From: Conoideocrella luteorostrata | Taxonomy: Eukaryota; Ascomycota; Sordariomycetes; Hypocreales; Clavicipitaceae | NCBI GenBank assembly: GCA_032433595.1 | Contig: JASWJB010000539.1 | Coordinates: forward strand, 1 to 18,266 | Reading direction: 5' to 3' | DNA length: 18,266 nt | Shown: in pieces, positions 1-9,890 of the stretch | How the letters are laid out: every line of letters starts with the position of its first letter | How positions within the stretch are numbered: the stretch's first letter is position 1 | The notes under the pieces: generated by a model | Databases searched by the model: none | Told to the model about the DNA's origin: nothing | What the model saw: the letters and a program-made list of their open reading frames with translations, nothing else | Position numbers and translations under genes: made by a program

Positions 1-65
1 CCATGAGAGCTTCAGCAAGCTTCCTCTGTTCCGATGTCGCAATCGTGCTCATGCCCCTTCCGTAG

Positions 66-1498
66 AAAGATGAGGTGCAACGTCAGCGCGAGTCTATTGT
101 TCTCATTGCGTCTGAGAACATTACATCCCGTGCCGTCTTCGATGCGCTTGGTTCTCCCATGTCCAACAAGTACTCCGAGGGTTACCCTGGTGCTCGCTAC
201 TACGGTGGCAACCAGCACATTGACCAGATTGAGCTGTTGTGCCAGCGTCGTGCCCTAGCGGCGTTCCACGTCGACTCCGAGAAGTGGGGTGTCAATGTTC
301 AGTGCCTGTCTGGCAGCCCTGCCAACTTGCAAGTTTATCAGGCCATCATGCCTCCTCATGGTCGTCTCATGGGCCTCGACCTTCCCCACGGTGGCCATCT
401 TAGCCACGGCTATCAGACTCCTCAGCGAAAGTAAGCTATTTTTGCAGTTCTACCATTCATCATCAACGACGAGCAAGGTCACGCATACTAACTCATTATT
501 TGTGTAGGATCTCTGCCGTCTCAACCTACTTTGAGACCATGCCCTACCAAGTTAATCTTGAGAGCGGTATCATTGACTACGACCTGCTTGCTAAAAACGC
601 TCTCCTGTATCGTCCCAAGGTCCTCGTTGCCGGCACCTCTGCTTACTGCCGTCTAATTGACTACAAACGCATGCGCGAGATCGCCGACTCTGTTGGTGCC
701 TACCTCGTCGTTGACATGGCCCACATCTCCGGTCTTATTGCTGCAGAGGTTATCCCTAGCCCGTTCCAGTACGCTGATATCGTCACTACTACCACCCACA
801 AGTCTCTCCGTGGCCCCCGTGGTGCCATGATCTTCTTCCGCAAGGGAGTTCGCTCAGTCGATGCCAAGACAGGCAAGGAGACTCTCTACGATCTCGAGAA
901 CCCCATCAACTTCTCCGTCTTCCCCGGTCACCAGGGTGGACCTCACAACCACACCATCACTGCTCTGGCTGTTGCTCTCAAGCAAGCCCAGACCCCTGAG
1001 TTCAAGGCCTATCAGGAAAAGGTTGTTTCCAACGCCAAGACTCTTGAGACAACTTTCAAAACCCTCAGCCACAAGCTTGTTGCCGATGGCACCGACAGCC
1101 ACATGGTCCTTCTCGACCTTCGCCAACACAGCCTTGACGGTGCTCGTCTTGAGGCTGTTCTGGAGCAGATCAACATTGCCTGCAACAAAAACTCCATCCC
1201 CGGAGACAAGAGCGCTCTCACCCCCTGTGGTATCCGTATCGGTACCCCTGCCATGACCAGCCGCGGTTTCGGTGAGAAGGACTTCGAGCGTGTAGCTAAG
1301 TACATTGACGAGGCAATCAAGATCTGCAAGGAAGTCCAAGGTGCTCTCCCCAAGGAGGCCAACAAGCTCAAAGATTTCAAGGCAAAGGTTGGCGGTGGCG
1401 ACGTTGCTCGCATCAACGAGCTCCGCAAGGAGATCGCCGCCTGGACCAGCGCCTTCCCTCTCCCTGTCGAAGGTTGGCGTCTAGACGCTGGCATCTAA
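66..1498 (+). CDS. SHM2: Serine hydroxymethyltransferase, cytosolic type (5' partial)
   Basis: PLP enzyme interconverting serine plus tetrahydrofolate with glycine plus 5,10-methylene-tetrahydrofolate, the main entry into one-carbon metabolism. Exons in the window are 66-430 and 508-1498, giving 451 residues. The family is about 475-485 aa, so roughly 30 N-terminal residues lie left of the window. An in-frame TAG at 63-65 fits the acceptor of an upstream intron (bases 1-65). Intron 431-507 has GTAAGC, branch TACTAAC at 486-492 and TAG. Visible motifs are [46 protein letters not shown], the PLP-lysine motif [13 protein letters not shown] (Lys codon 800-802), [11 protein letters not shown] and the substrate-carboxylate Arg in [13 protein letters not shown]. 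The wording ([31 protein letters not shown]) matches my recollection of the fungal cytosolic rather than mitochondrial isozyme, but the targeting end is not visible. TPCGIRIG has Cys where many family members have Gly; this may be lineage-typical. It converges with SPT7. Confidence 0.96.
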
Positions 1499-2451
1499 AG
1501 TGCTAGTGCTTCTAAAAAGCATAAATTATAGAAATGACACTGTGATGTCGTGATTGATCAAAGATTGGGCGGGAAATTGCTCTGCTCTTGGGGAAATTTA
1601 ACATGGGATGAAGCCAAACGGCGAATGTTCAACAACTTGCATTTAAACAGGCTGGCGTACTTGATATCAACTGACTTTTTTTTACGCATATATTCAAATG
1701 TTTTTTTTTTCCTTTTTTTGGTTGTTTTCATGGCTGGAGGAATGGGAGAACGGGAGTTGTGTCACAACTGGAATCAACTTGAAAATCAGACAAGGTGGGA
1801 TATTTACATACACCAAGCAGAGGCGCTCAACGCTCCCAAATAAAACGATTTGGCATCAGCAGACATGCCTATTAGTTTCTTGTATACCTTACATTTGCGT
1901 TCCTTCACAACTTGACATGATTTTGCGCCTCAAGATATAAAAATACTCAATCGTGATAGTCACGAATCATTACTGGCCGCGTAAACGTTGAAAACACATT
2001 GCGAATAATATACAAAAAAAAATATTGCTTTGAGAACAAGTTGAAAAATATCATGTTTTGAGATACACTAATACAACAAAATGTCCAGCCCACGCTTCTA
2101 ATGGGGTATGTCCTATGTCCGGCAATTAAACTCGGTGTCTCCCAACCGTAACGGACTGGCTCCAAAGATGTATGAAGAAAAGGAATAAGAAGAAATAAGA
2201 GACACTGGTTCGATCGATTGACGCCATGCCTCTGAATATTGAATATTCAAGGGGGGAAGGACCGAAGTCGCCATGTAAGCTTCGCCTTGGGCGGCCGGAC
2301 AAGAAACAACACTTGTGCGGACATCTAAATATATACATTTCACTTTACGTAGTAGTGTTGAAACATCACCACAAGCTTTTTCATGTGAATAACCACTCAG
2401 GACGAATTTCAACAACAGATTTTTTTTCTTTTTTTTTTTGCCAGGGTGAGC
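1499..2451. other. Convergent intergenic region (3' UTRs of SHM2 and SPT7)
   Basis: No credible coding sequence. It holds long T-tracts (1701-1710, the T-rich stretch to about 1719, and 2420-2440). On the minus strand the last becomes an A-rich stretch just after the SPT7 stop. A canonical AATAAA lies at 1839-1844 on the plus strand, about 340 nt after the SHM2 stop, and is a possible polyadenylation signal. A perfect 12-bp palindrome, TTGAATATTCAA, is at 2239-2250. Short open frames here lack any family resemblance. Confidence 0.7.
1839..1844 (+). terminator. Possible polyadenylation signal of SHM2
   Basis: A perfect AATAAA hexamer in an AT-rich context, 340 nt downstream of the SHM2 stop. 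Fungal 3' ends tolerate weak signals, so an earlier A/T-rich site such as the one around 1515-1530 could be used instead. cDNA ends would decide. Confidence 0.3.
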
Positions 2452-5400
2452 TTATTGCGCAATACTCTCTGGGCTCATCATTGTAATAGTATCGTCCTTT
2501 TCTGTTTGGCTTAGGCCAGCTTGGCTTTGTATGCTATTGGCTCTTTCCATGCTGAGTCCAAGAGCGAGGGCAGCTGGGTTAGGAACTGGGACCGGGGTAA
2601 CAGTAATGCTCTTCTTCTTCGCGGGCGTGGTGGTGGTCGATCCCGCTCCTGCTCCCGCCCCTGCCCCTGCTCCTGCTCCTGTTCCGGCTCCCGCGCCGGC
2701 ACCGCCTTTCTCAGGTGTTGCATTGGCTTTGGCTTCTGCTGCGGCAGCAGCAAGCTCCATCTTCTTCTTCTTCTTGGCTAATGCGAGTTGCTCCCTCGGT
2801 GGACGTTTCTGTGCGGACATGATTTTGCCACTTGCTCCAAGACGCGGGCGCGGCTTTCGTTGCTTGACTGGCAGGTCTTCGTCCTCGACAAGGGGTTGGT
2901 CACCATTAGCATGTAGTTTGGCGAGGAAGAAGTTCTTGCAGAGGCCGATTTCGCCTTGAATGCTCTCTTTGGTAACCGGTTCGATAGGCGGTGGGGCTTC
3001 AAACAAATCGGCAGATGTCGAGCCAGCCGTTTGCGTTTGCATCTGGTACTGGTTCCTGACTCTACTATGAAGAAGATGAAAGGGAACTGAGAAGGAGTCA
3101 AGACCCATTTCTTTGTCCAGACCGAGAGCCTTGAAGCCAAAGAAGTCTTCGCCCAGGTCATCGGCGAAATCACCGCTCATGAACTGATCGCTACCATCTT
3201 TGAAGGCCCCGACGCCATCAGCTCCGGCGTCTCCCGACAAGGCTGGTCGCAGAAGGTCTGTAAGGTGCAGCTTCATGCGCTCGTGGAGGACGCCAAGCCT
3301 CGAGGACAAGCGGTCGACTTCATCCTTAATGTACGACTCAAGCGACGCAACATCGTGGCCGGTTTCGTCCAACGTATGCAGAACGACCTCTTCAGGTGTG
3401 AACCGTGGTTGGGTTATCGGCCCTTTGGGGGTCTGAATGGATATCTTCTCCGCCTCTCGATAGGTGTTGAATGTTTTTACGAGTTTTTGGAAGTAGTCGG
3501 CAGCGATCTCGGTCAAGGTATCAATGGCCGACGGCTGCAGTTCTTCGAATCCGGTATGGTACAGAATCTTGGCGACGGAGCGTTTCAAAGCATTCTGGCA
3601 GGTGTCTGGAGCCATCACCGGCCCATCATCAGCGATGAAGTGTGGTTCAATGTCTTCCTCATGGAATGTCTCTATGTTCGACTTTGGAAACTGATTCGTG
3701 TACACTTGCGACTGCACCTGCATCTGTTTAATGACAGATATTTTTGTCGCCAGCTTTCTGGTCTCTTGAATTTGATGGATATTATCATCCATCTTCTTCG
3801 TCAGTCGACTCTTGGGGGCGACAAAAGACCCGCCCGGCACTAGTCTTAGAAACTCTTCGTGCTGGTTGATTACTTGGCCATCGCCATCCTCAATCCATTG
3901 AAGGCTGGGCTTGATATCAGGTATATTAGACAGCGAGTCGTAGTAGTCAGGCATTACGTGCTCAGTTTCTTCATCAATGCCTTCAGCGAGAGTTTCTGGT
4001 TGCTTATTCGCAGATACTTCCTTGCCCGTACCGACGGTGCTGCCCATATGTGGATGGGTAGTGATGCCCATCGCCTCTGCTTCCTTTTGATGCTTCAGGA
4101 ACCATCGCATACCAGCTCGGTTTCTTAGGAGTGCTGGGACATCCGTGTTCAAGCTATTGTCCTTGAACAACAAATGTCGCTCTTTTGCCGCAAGTGCTCG
4201 ATCTTTCTTCGTAGTCTGCTTCCAGATCTTGTATTCTTCGTCTTCATATGCCTGCTCCACAGCTTCACCAAACGCTTGATTCAAGGCCATTCCATTTAAA
4301 CTTGGTCCATCAATGTCCATGGCGTCGGCGTTGCTGCCAATCCCCGAATGACCATTGAGAGCTCCAGATGGAGTGATGGAGCCAGCCACTGGTGGAGTTG
4401 AAAACCCACTTCCATCGAATTCAGAGCCCTCTCTGCCAGCCTTTCCCAGCAGCCCGTTAAGCTGCAGCACTGGCTTTTGGTCCACCACAGGCGTGTCTTC
4501 TTTCTGGTCCTGTGGTGCGGTTCGTGGCTTGATCCCTTTAGTAGTAGTCTTGCGACCACGAGACGACATTATCGGCTCGTCATCGGAATCGTCACCACCG
4601 TCATCTTCTCCACCATTCTGTTTCCGTCTCTCCTCGGCCTCTACTTCAGCCCGCGATCGGATGACCAAGTCTGGAATGAGTGGAATCAATTTTTCCGCCT
4701 CCTTCCTCATACCATTTGCCATTCTTCGAAAGGGGTTATTCATGTCCTGGTTGTACTTCAGACAATTGTCCCAGATTAGATTAAGATCGGTAACAAAGTC
4801 TGTTTTTGATTTATATGTTAGGGATTTCAACTTCTTGGTCATTGAACCAAGATCCATGGGGTTTTTGATGACTTAAAACGGTGCGCACATAGTTAGTAAA
4901 GATCCTCGGCAATTGGGTTCTCCCCCTTTCCCCCTTCTCTAATTTGTCCAGAAAAACTCACAGTTGTAATAATCGGGAACGTCTCTCTTGTTGACTCTCG
5001 TCAAAAACGGAGTGGAATATTCTGTATGTGCTTTGAGCTCCGTCAAAACCTTCTCCAATGCCTCGTACAACTCTTCCTGGTTAACATTCTCCTCGCTGGC
5101 CCACTTGCTTCGATTTTTCCGCACCTCATTCATCAGAATTCTCAACTCGGCGTCTGAAGCTCGAACTTGATCGCGCTTCATATCTATTCGAGCGATGAGA
5201 TGTTTGAGTGTAAGGCTCGAGGCACCAAGATTCGCGCTACTGAGCGATCCTTGGTTGCTCGCCTGGGGCCCCCCAGCACCATTTGACTGGTTGTTATCCA
5301 TCTCGGCCTGGAGCTGCTTTTCTGAATCCTCCAAGCGCTGCTGTTCGAGCATTGCTGTGCTATCATTTTCCAGTGTATATATAATAGTGTGGAAGCTACG

Positions 5401-6051
5401 CCTGGCAGCCTCCTCGGTCGCAAGACGGGCTTCCTCTAGCTTTTTAATGGTATTTTCATCGTTGTCCCCAAGTTTGCTTTTATTCTGCGAGTCGTCTTGG
5501 CCTATTTTTGACTTGTCTGTCAATTTTCCGGGCGAGTTGACTGAATGGACAGGGGAGCTGCCTGACTTGGACGGTGATAGTAAGGGGTTGGTAGCGAATG
5601 AGGCAGTAGAGTCCTGCGCCTTTGATGCAATAGCTGCATCGGAGGCCTCATTTTCATCCTCGTCATCGTCGTAATCGTCTTCATCAATTGCACGTTTAGC
5701 TTTTTTCAAAGGCGGCTCCTTGATGGGCTCATGGTCCGTGGTGGGGGGCAGCGAGATGGTCGGTGTTGGCGCACGACGCTTCAGAGCCGCAATCGCGTTA
5801 TGATTGTAGGACCCATCTTCAGCAAATAACAATGCAACTTTATCTTCGGTTTTGCGGTATAAATCTGCGAAGAGAGCGCGACGGTTCTCATCTTCTATAT
5901 CGACTGGTGCCTCAGGCACCATCCCAGCACCATTATCAACGGGAGTCTGCGTACGCGCCGTTCCATCATCAAGATGATTCAAAGACCTGCTACTGCTTGT
6001 ATGATGCAGGGCGGGAGGTGGCCAGGCCGGATGGCCGTTGGAAATAGACAT
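2452..6051 (-). CDS. SPT7: SAGA complex subunit Spt7 (bromodomain plus histone-fold)
   Basis: Scaffold subunit of the SAGA histone acetyltransferase/coactivator complex, nuclear. Exon 1 is 6051-4962 and exon 2 is 4871-2452. The 90-bp intron (4961-4872) has GTGAGT, branch TACTAAC and AAG, giving about 1169 aa. The intron interrupts the bromodomain: ...VPDYYN in exon 1 continues as [11 protein letters not shown]. Seen in order: a basic KKAKR stretch (117-120, possible NLS) followed by an acidic run, a helical region 200-250, the bromodomain about 315-430 with acetyl-lysine Asn in NCLKYN (N404), a conserved central region with MRWFLKHQ and [11 protein letters not shown], and a Bromo_TP/histone-fold-like segment about 788-908 ([20 protein letters not shown]...), which pairs with a TAF10-type partner in known SAGA. 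After that come [15 protein letters not shown] (about 939-953), a Lys-rich patch, a Gly-Ala repeat (about 1087-1107) and a short tail. The start has A at -3. Length and domain order match fungal Spt7. Confidence 0.95.
2644..2706 (-). repeat. Imperfect hexanucleotide repeat encoding Gly-Ala run in Spt7
   Basis: About ten imperfect copies of a 6-bp unit (GCTCCT/GCCCCT/GCTCCC on the plus strand) lie inside the SPT7 C-terminal coding region and encode an alternating Gly-Ala tract with one Thr. Third-position variation shows the unit is partly degenerated. Length polymorphism by slippage would stay in frame, because the unit is a multiple of three. Confidence 0.85.
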
Positions 6052-6650
6052 ATTGGGCCCGTGGCGATGAAAGCGACAAGCAGGCGCGGTGTCGCCATGC
6101 GCGGTACGATGCGCTCGCGTAGGGCCGAACAGAGGGCGATTAAGGCGGTTACAACGTCATGGATCGAAGCATCAGCATTTATATAGATGGGATACGTGGT
6201 TTGGCGACGTTCAGGACCGATTTGGTGGTGTTTTGATGGATCGCGACCGGTGCGATTTGTCGGCGGATCAAGAGGTGAGGTTGAGGATTTGGGGAGAGCG
6301 TGGCACCGCACCCTTTCCCGAAGCGGGACTTACTCCTAGGCCCGGACAAGAGCGCGCGGACTGGCGCTCGGTGGATCTATGTGAGCACCGTTTCGCCCTT
6401 GGAATATCGAGCAACGAACGGTTTGCTGATTTACTGGCAACAGCAGTGCTACAGTTCGTACATGTGCTGAATCGCAGTGCGCCACATTGATGCAAGAATT
6501 TAAAAGTGTTACTCCGTACTGTGAACAGCATACATTTTGCAAACCAACCACGGTCCAACCAATCTCACGCAACTACAAACATACCCCAGCGACGTTCATT
6601 GATTTGCTCCCACACGGGCGGGCGCGAACGGTGGCCGGCAAGTGAAGTAG

Positions 6651-6668
6651 GTACGGAGTACTCCGTAC
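6651..6668. repeat. Perfect 18-bp palindrome GTACGGAGTACTCCGTAC
   Basis: Each 9-bp arm is the exact reverse complement of the other with no spacer. The right half contains the ACTCCGTACT decamer found at three other intergenic places in this window. It could be a dimeric transcription-factor site or part of a dispersed fungal intergenic repeat; the sequence alone does not decide. Confidence 0.85.
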
Positions 6669-6705
6669 TTTTTCTGGTAGCTACATACCTTCGCGGCCTG
6701 TACGT

Positions 6706-6714
6706 ATCACGTGA
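6706..6714. promoter_or_regulatory. E-box / CDEI-like site ATCACGTGA
   Basis: TCACGTGA at 6707-6714 is an 8-bp palindrome with a CACGTG core. With the preceding A it matches RTCACRTG, the site of the yeast bHLH factor Cbf1. It sits in the divergent SPT7/VanZ-like promoter, 650 bp from one start and 620 bp from the other. The match is seen; use by a bHLH factor is inferred. Confidence 0.35.
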
Positions 6715-7333
6715 TGAGACCAGCCACAGACTCGATTGGCAGTGTTAGTAAAACGGAATCTGGGCATTACAGTCTTGTGGACAATATATGTATTTGGATT
6801 GTGTCTATCGCAAGTCAATATTTGGTCAACAACGCCGCGGATAGCCAATGTCAGACTAATAGCAGTCGGCGGTTGTTGTGCCCGTCTCAAGAAACGTCTG
6901 TACAATTACTGGACGATGAAGTCATGGGGCCCGCCAAGCTGCTGCAGCAACTGTAGCTCAGGGTAAGTGGCTGCCAGCTAATTATTTATTCACCTACCAC
7001 GTCAGCTAACGACACCCAACGGTGGCTGCCAAATCCAAACGCCCACACCAAACTCGAGGTGAGACCGTAAATACAACCTGTCTGTCCCTCAACCCGCCAC
7101 CTAACGACAAACACTTTAATCAAGGCTTCCATTCTACCCCGGACATTCACGCCTTACGTCAGCCCTTGAGAGCTCTCCAAGCTGCCTCTCAACGCCACAA
7201 AAGCTGGTGGGATCTATCTATTCAGCGGACCACCGCCGTTTCTGATTTGGACCTGACTACGTCGGTTGCTCGACTGGGCGATCATCCCATCTTGCCAGGT
7301 TGCGAGACAATTTTCTTCCAATTTGCTGGCACC

Positions 7334-8020
7334 ATGCGGATACGTCTGCCTTTTGCAGGTATAATCCCCTCACTATGCCATCACCAACCAGCCAGCTCTC
7401 ACATCCCAGAAAGCAACGCTAATTAGCGCAACTGATGGACAGGTGTCTTTCTACTCTTGCTCCTAATAGCTGGATATGCCGGACTTACGAAACTCCAGCT
7501 CGGCCTATATGTCAACGACAAAGCCCTACACGTTTTAACTTTTTTCGTCCTCACCATCGTTTTCTACTGGATAGTTGACACCAATCGTCGCCGGACCCTC
7601 AATATGACACTCGTTGTCTGCACTCTATGTCTAGGCGTAGGCTCAGAATTTGTGCAAAGCTTCCTACCCAACGATCGCGACTTCGATTTATACGATATTG
7701 TGGCAAACGTTGTGGGTAGCTTATCCGGACTGGGGCTATGCTCTCTGTATCACAAGCGCATGTTGGAGCGCAAGAGGCAACAAAAAACGTATAATGTTGT
7801 TCCCGGGGACGATAATGACGACGTGGAGCTGGAAAGTGGTCAAGAAACCGGCATTACAAACGCAGAAGCTGGTCCTTCCAGAGGACGCACATTGGAGGAA
7901 GAAGTTGACAACTGGGACGAAAATGCACCGGATGATTGGGATGACGACGATGGGCCACGGTCATCAGCTCCTCATGTCGACGGGGCAGATATTGGAGATG
8001 CTAAGAAACGTACAGATTAG
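7334..8020 (+). CDS. VanZ-like domain integral membrane protein
   Basis: Two exons, 7334-7358 (25 nt, eight codons plus one base) and 7443-8020. Intron 7359-7442 is 84 bp, GTATAA..ACAG. The product is 200 aa. It starts MRIRLPFAG and runs straight into a hydrophobic segment (7-23). Further predicted membrane segments are about 38-53, 61-76 and 91-110. VanZ-type signatures are D34-K35-x-x-H38 on the second segment, E77-x-x-Q80-x-F82 after the third, and a D90-x-x-D93-x-x-x-N97-x-x-G100 pattern in the fourth. A basic HKRMLERKR stretch and an acidic, probably disordered tail follow, including EEEVDNWDENAPDDWDDDDG. VanZ is named for a gene giving low-level teicoplanin resistance in enterococci; the fungal homologues have no established function that I know of. 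The start ATG (ACC before it, A at -3) is the first in frame, and it supplies an N-terminus that recalls other fungal family members. Confidence 0.85.
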
Positions 8021-8569
8021 TCCTTTTCCTCGAATACATTGGAATGGGCTTGGAAAGGGTACCGTAGATGGAAACGTTGATGACAGCGTCTGGGAAATTA
8101 GTATTATATGCAGCGATGAGTAATGGCCAGCGAGTTATGAGCATATATGCACCATATGAAATTAATTAGTTAATACTCGCTTTTGGAGAGACGGTTACTT
8201 TCTGTATGCTCGTTCTCTGGAAAAGAAATAAGAGCAGAACTTCAGTCTAACTCAACTGGATGCTCAAGGTTATATACTCCGTACTAACAGCTTTATTCCA
8301 GGCTGCCATTTCCAAATCGATTTTAGTACGAGACTCAATCCCCGAGTCATCAGGGCAAATCCAAAGATTTCCCGGTGTAGCTACCGGGTAGTCGGAAATT
8401 AGAGTTGACGTGAATTGCGTTCGGCGAATATTTAGTTACCCCACTTGCCCACCTTGACCTCCCGCTGTGCACCGCGGTGAACAAGCCCACTGACGAAATG
8501 CCTGTCGCAAGTGGCCCTCGCTGAAGCTTCCAAAACCGACATTTGCTGAGAAGGATACAGCTGGCAGGA
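8021..8569. other. Intergenic: VanZ-like 3' region and PAC10 promoter
   Basis: 549 bp between two genes on the same strand. I see no gene. It contains one ACTCCGTACT decamer (8276-8285) and a nine-codon-with-stop uORF (8498-8524) in front of the prefoldin start. The first 200 bp is AT-rich, as expected for a fungal 3' end. Confidence 0.6.
8498..8524 (+). promoter_or_regulatory. Short uORF upstream of prefoldin subunit 3
   Basis: ATG..TGA, eight codons plus stop, ending 45 bp before the prefoldin ATG and with G at -3. Whether it lies in the transcript depends on the transcription start, which cannot be seen. If transcribed it could reduce translation of the main frame. Confidence 0.25.
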
Positions 8570-9532
8570 ATGGCAAGCTCAAGCAAGGCGCCAGCAGCAA
8601 GGTAAACTTAAGATTTCTTGTCTCCCTTTTGTCGCACTGCATGCATATATGTCTCCTTGCTAACCAAACCGTCTAATGCAGCGGCAAAGAAGATACTCCT
8701 ACGAACCCTCGTGGTATTCCTTACGCTCCTTTTGTCGACAACGTCGAAGACTATGTCGCTACTAGGCAAGATGTCGAACCCACATTGCGGAGTTTTCAGG
8801 AGATGATTTCGTGAGTTGTCTCTTTAGAATGCATATGAACGCAACCAGGACGAAAGATATCGAACCAACATATCGAGAGGAATAATTAGTAATTAATTTG
8901 AGCAGAAAATATCAGTTTATGGAGGCGAATCTCCAGCGACGGATGGGAGGCTTAAGGGACAAAATACCTGAGATTCAGAAGACTTTGGATACTGTCAAGT
9001 TTCTAAAACTCAGGAAGGTAATGGACGGAGACGCTCCAAATGAGTCTGATGGGGCTAACGGGTAAATCCCCAGGACGAGACTGAACCAATAGAGACGACA
9101 TTCGAGCTTAACGATACATTATATGCAAAGGCGAATATTCCTGCCACCGACGAAGTGTATATCTGGCTTGGAGTAAGCACAATTTTGAGGCACAACCCAC
9201 CACATACTTCAACACTGACGGAAAACTTAAGGCCAACGTGATGCTGTCATATCCCGTGGACGAAGCTGAGGTACTACTTACCTCTAAGTTAGCTACTGCA
9301 CAGACTAGCCTGTCAAACTGCGAGGAAGATTTGGACTTTCTTAGAGAGCAGATCACGGTATGTATTTTTCAAAATCACTAGTCTAAGCGAGTATATAAGC
9401 TAACATACGGCGAAGACAATGGAGGTGGCAACAGCGAGGGTATACAATTGGGAGGTAGTACAAAAGCGTAAGGATAAGACGAGCGAGAGTGGTGAACAGA
9501 TAGAGTCGAAAGATAAGAAAAGCGCATCATAA
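8570..9532 (+). CDS. PAC10: Prefoldin subunit 3 (VBP1 / Pac10 / Gim2)
   Basis: Alpha-type subunit of the hexameric prefoldin co-chaperone, which delivers unfolded actin and tubulin to the CCT chaperonin in the cytosol. Six exons: 8570-8601, 8682-8810, 8906-9017, 9074-9172, 9232-9357 and 9416-9532. The five introns are 80, 95, 56, 59 and 58 bp, all GT..AG, several with GCTAAC or CTGAC branch points. The joined frame is 204 aa, close to family length. Visible: conserved NPRGIPYAPFVDNVEDYV (about 19-36), a first coiled-coil helix (about 40-90, FQEMISKYQFMEANLQRRM), the beta-hairpin core ETTFELNDTLYAKANI...DEVYIWLGANVMLSYP (about 98-132), and a second helix (about 133-183, NCEEDLDFLREQITTMEVATARVYNW). 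The tail is charged and Ser-rich. The start is the first ATG in frame with exon 2 through the first intron; G at -3. No single exon exceeds 130 bp, so the gene is easily missed without splicing. Confidence 0.95.
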
Positions 9533-9870
9533 GACTAGATGTTGCTAATCCAGTCTTTGAAATGTGCAGATTTTGTTTGTATGTGAATGCAAAAGGGCTG
9601 CGGGATCACCAAATAGACCACGGACGATGACACAACACCAAAATAAAGATTCACGAGAAAATTCCCCAGAATTTTAACCTCCTCTTCAGAACGCTATGAT
9701 CATGATGTCCGTTAATTCCAGGACGTAGGAGTGGTGAGAGCCAGCCACCCCGCTTCACGCATGTGCCCAGTTAAATGCATAATCCTATTCTTCCCTATCG
9801 CGTCAACCACGTCAAGGATGATCAATCACACCGAAATAAATCAGTCAACACATCAAAGCTATGAGGAGGC
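9533..9870. other. Intergenic between PAC10 and the PPR-like gene
   Basis: 338 bp between tandem genes with no gene visible. An AAATAAAG stretch around 9641-9648 could serve as the PAC10 polyadenylation signal. The rest should hold the promoter of the next gene; no strong motif stands out. Confidence 0.5.
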
Positions 9871-9890
9871 ATGTTGAGAAATGTCGCTAG
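9861..9890 (+). promoter_or_regulatory. uORF overlapping the start of the PPR-like gene
   Basis: An ATG at 9861 opens a nine-codon frame ending in TAG at 9888-9890, overlapping the chosen start (9871) in another frame. Ribosomes starting at 9861 would pass over the main ATG. It matters only if the transcript begins upstream of 9861. Confidence 0.25.

Larger units (their letters stand above)
6052..7333. promoter_or_regulatory. Divergent promoter region between SPT7 and the VanZ-like gene
   Basis: About 1.28 kb separate two divergently transcribed starts, so this stretch should hold both promoters and 5' leaders. No open frame here resembles a known protein. It contains an ACTCCGTACT copy at 6511-6520, an 18-bp palindrome at 6651-6668 and an E-box at 6706-6714. 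The 300 bp before the VanZ-like ATG is CA-rich and open in one frame, but that frame begins at GTG and ends inside the intron, so I read it as leader sequence. Confidence 0.65.

Noticed and set aside
1..65. Coding exon at the left edge
   Set aside because: The frame entering SHMT has a TAG at 63-65, the sequence does not read as the SHMT N-terminus in any frame, and it ends in a pyrimidine-rich tract plus TAG, so it is read as the end of an intron.
854..1339. 161-codon minus-strand frame
   Set aside because: Antisense shadow of the conserved SHMT coding region.
2226..2486. 86-codon plus-strand frame near the SPT7 3' end
   Set aside because: Runs through T-tract intergenic sequence into SPT7 antisense; no family resemblance.
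2531..2959. Plus-strand frame with a Pro-Ala repeat
   Set aside because: It is the antisense reading of the Gly-Ala repeat in SPT7.
3265..3843. 192-codon open frame on the plus strand
   Set aside because: Lies antisense within SPT7 exon 2, has no ATG-led family resemblance, and the opposite frame encodes clear Spt7 sequence including the histone-fold region.
7022..7426. 134-codon plus-strand frame before the VanZ-like gene
   Set aside because: Begins at GTG, ends inside the VanZ-like intron, and has no recognisable motif; better explained as 5' leader.
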